A stretch of DNA of 5,995 nt from Candidatus Bathyarchaeota archaeon (GTDB taxonomy: Archaea; Thermoproteota; Bathyarchaeia; Bathyarchaeales; Bathycorpusculaceae): contig JAOZHM010000121.1 in NCBI GenBank assembly GCA_026014845.1, positions 1-5,995 on the forward strand, read 5' to 3'. A model generated the notes under the pieces. That model did no database searches. It was not told the DNA's origin and worked only from the letters and a program-made list of their open reading frames with translations. The stretch's first letter is position 1. Each line of letters opens with the position of its first letter. Of the stretch, positions 4,560 through 5,995 are shown piece after piece. A program made the position numbers and the translations under genes.

Positions 4560-5661
4560 ATGTATTTCGATTTAAAACCTAAATCTAAAAAAAGCGACCT
4601 ATACAATTTCGAGAGAACTACTTGAATTAAAGGAAGGAGTAGAAAAATCCAGAATAATCCTTCTCCTAGGCCCCAGAAGAATCGGCAAATCAAGCGTCCT
4701 AAGAACTTTCCTAAACGAATGCGAATCACCAAGCATCATAATTGACACAAGAGAAATGATAAGCTTAGAAGGATACATAAACGTAAGAAGCTTCGCAATA
4801 CTTGTAGGCAATAAAATAGGCGCCTTTATCAGTAAAAACAGGAAAAGAACCGCAAAATTTGTCGAAGCGTTAAAAAAAATTGACGGAATTTCCGTTTCAG
4901 GATATTCTGTCAGGATATCATGGGACAAAAGAGGAAAAACCGCCTTACCCTCCCTCCTGAACGAATTAAACAATTGGGCAGAACACAACAACTCAAAGGT
5001 TATTTTAGCCTTCGACGAAGCCCAAGAACTGAGAGATTTACCCTTCAAACTTGTCAGCCTTTTCGCCCACATATACGATTACCTAGACAAACTAGTCATA
5101 ATCTTAACCGGATCCCAAGTAGGACTACTCTACGATTTCCTAAAAATCGAAGACGTTCAATCACCCCTATATGGCAGAGCTCTAGACGAAATAAAATTAA
5201 GAAAACTGGAAAGAGAAGAAGCAACAGACTTCCTCGAGAAAGGCTTCAAACAGATGAAAACCAAAATAGATAAAAACTTAATCGAAGAGTCGGTTAACAA
5301 ACTCGACGGCATAATCGGTTGGCTAACTTACTTCGGATGGATGGTCACCCGAAAAAAAACCAAGTCTGTAGACAAAATTCTAGACGATGCTTCTAAACTT
5401 GCATTAAACGAACTAGAAGTATTCCTCAGAAAGTCTCAAGCTGAGAGAAGATACAGAAGCATATTAAACTCTCTCGCATTAAGACCTATGAAGTGGAGCG
5501 AACTTAAAAGAAGCCTAGAAGCAAAAGAGGGGCTAGAAGTAAACAGCTCAAACTTCACGAAACTCTTAAACCGACTGATCAAACTAAGCCTAATCGAAAA
5601 AAAAGACCAACTCTATAAAATCATCGACCCAATCTTAGCTTATGGCCTAGCACAACTCTAA
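4560..5661 (+). pseudogene. Archaeal ATPase_2 (AAA/STAND-related P-loop ATPase) with C-terminal winged helix, one frameshift
   Basis: ATG 4560 gives MYFDLKPKSKKSDLYNFE, the typical start of this archaeal ATPase family, but the frame stops at TGA 4623. From 4615, one frame over, the protein continues in register (ELLELKEGVEK) to 5661. Removing the single A at 4614 restores an uninterrupted protein of about 366 residues, a usual family length. In that numbering Walker A GPRRIGKSS is at 37-45, Walker B ILAFDEAQ has D152/E153, the sensor-like ILTGSQ is at 181-186, PLYGR with a candidate arginine finger is at 202-206, and a winged helix from about 297 ends in the family's IIDPILAYG. No start codon precedes Walker A in the second frame, so internal initiation cannot rescue it; the first in-frame ATG (4756) would lose the P-loop. 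A real recent mutation, a sequencing error or programmed frameshifting are possible. The family's function is poorly known; members are often linked to mobile DNA. Confidence 0.85.
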
Positions 5662-5744
5662 AACTTCTTAACAAGAACTTCACAAACCTCATAATAAACA
5701 ACTGGCAAACATAATTTCCAAGTCTGTCTGCTTCATGGAGTACA

Positions 5745-5778
5745 CTCCGCCAGCAACCAAAACCCTGTTTAATCAACC
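5745..5778 (-). pseudogene. Relic of the epimerase start (third copy)
   Basis: On the minus strand, GGTTGATTAAACAGGG and then TTTTGGTTGCTGGCGG match the start of the intact epimerase (TTGGTTGATAGGG and TTTTGGTTACTGGCGG), reading VLVAGG in place of VLVTGG, with an extra few bases (TAAACA) that break the frame. Only about 34 bases are recognisable before similarity is lost. Its position and orientation, facing the flippase across the same promoter block, match the arrangement at 2993-3087, so chance similarity is unlikely despite the short length. Confidence 0.6.
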
Positions 5779-5817
5779 ATAACTTTTGAAGCGTTCACCT
5801 ACACGTAACATAGAATT

Positions 5818-5878
5818 AATCAAATTAAAATATATGCATCCCAAACTATACCGTTAACACTTCCACAAAGGTGAAGCT
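5818..5878 (+). promoter_or_regulatory. Flippase promoter and leader
   Basis: TTAAAATATAT at 5825-5835 is the TATA box, placing the start site near 5857 and giving a leader of about 22 nt. AGGTGA (5869-5874) lies 4 nt before TTG 5879. The block from about 5800 to here is near identical to 3007-3086 in front of the first broken flippase copy, which supports this TTG as the genuine start. Confidence 0.7.
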
Positions 5879-5995
5879 TTGACCAAAAAAGAGATCAGAC
5901 TACAATATTCAGGCTTCATCGTTTTCGCAGCAAAAATGCTCAGCGTCGCAACAGGCTTAGCCTTTCAACTTATGATAGCACGCACAACCACAGAA
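5879..5995 (+). CDS. Polysaccharide flippase (Wzx/MATE-like), N-terminal part, cut by window edge
   Basis: Thirty-nine codons are visible from TTG 5879, open to the last base: TKKEIRLQYSGFIVFAAKML followed by SVATGLAFQLMIARTTTE. A short basic lead is followed by a hydrophobic segment (about residues 10-34) ending in QLMIAR, matching the first membrane helix and loop of archaeal oligosaccharide flippases, in which E-YGIWN typically follows. One broken copy in this window does continue with GIWN. The full protein would have 12-14 helices and move lipid-linked sugar units across the cytoplasmic membrane. The start is fixed by AGGTGA 4 nt upstream and by a TATA box. The frame is intact here, unlike the two other copies. 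Whether the rest of the gene is whole cannot be seen. Confidence 0.75.
   Translation, partial: MTKKEIRLQYSGFIVFAAKMLSVATGLAFQLMIARTTTE

Noticed and set aside
4093..5072. Long minus-strand open frames opposite the DUF2283 and ATPase genes, some hydrophobic
   Set aside because: They are antisense to clearly recognisable proteins, carry no family motifs, and their hydrophobic look comes from complementing Lys/Glu-rich codons.
1..5995. CRISPR array or tRNA/rRNA gene
   Set aside because: No regularly spaced short repeats, cloverleaf signature or rRNA stretch was found; the repeats present are single long duplications of gene starts.

Overview
The window reads as archaeal chromosome from an accessory, surface-polysaccharide region. 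The signs are TATA-box promoters placed for a transcription start about 26 nt downstream, Shine-Dalgarno motifs of the AGGTGA type, frequent TTG starts, AbrB-type VapB/PIN VapC pairs, a DUF2283 protein and an archaeal-type ATPase_2 with a C-terminal winged helix. The exact lineage cannot be read from the sequence. A Bathyarchaeia-like or other uncultured Thermoproteota source is only a guess.

Layout. From 1 to about 1783, on the minus strand, lies a surface-glycan block. An intact NAD-dependent nucleotide-sugar epimerase (galE-like) is followed downstream by a truncated family-2 glycosyltransferase and a frameshifted family-4-like glycosyltransferase that runs off the left edge. From 1784 to 2092 there is a gene-free stretch with several hairpins, possibly a degraded transposon end. 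From 2093 to 2706 is a minus-strand vapBC pair. From 2779 to 2993 is a second, truncated copy of the epimerase 5' end. It faces a promoter and a broken flippase 5' end (3087-3246) on the plus strand. From 3301 to 4280 is a plus-strand vapB-vapC-DUF2283 operon with a candidate operator and a leaderless start. From 4325 to 4442 is another broken flippase 5' end. From 4500 to 5661 is an ATPase gene with its own promoter, a palindrome at the predicted transcription start and one frameshift. From 5745 to 5995 the epimerase/flippase junction occurs a third time, with only a scrap of the epimerase start, and leads into an apparently intact flippase gene cut by the right edge.

How it fits together. 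The ancestral arrangement appears to be a divergent pair: an epimerase on the left and a Wzx-like flippase on the right, sharing a short promoter region. Pieces of this junction are repeated, and toxin-antitoxin and ATPase modules sit between the pieces. The two broken flippase fragments share the same frameshift relative to the third copy and bracket the vapBC-DUF2283 operon as direct repeats. The window therefore looks like a recombination or insertion hotspot beside polysaccharide genes. It could be simple decay after insertions, or a reservoir of partial copies that can recombine. The sequence does not decide between these.
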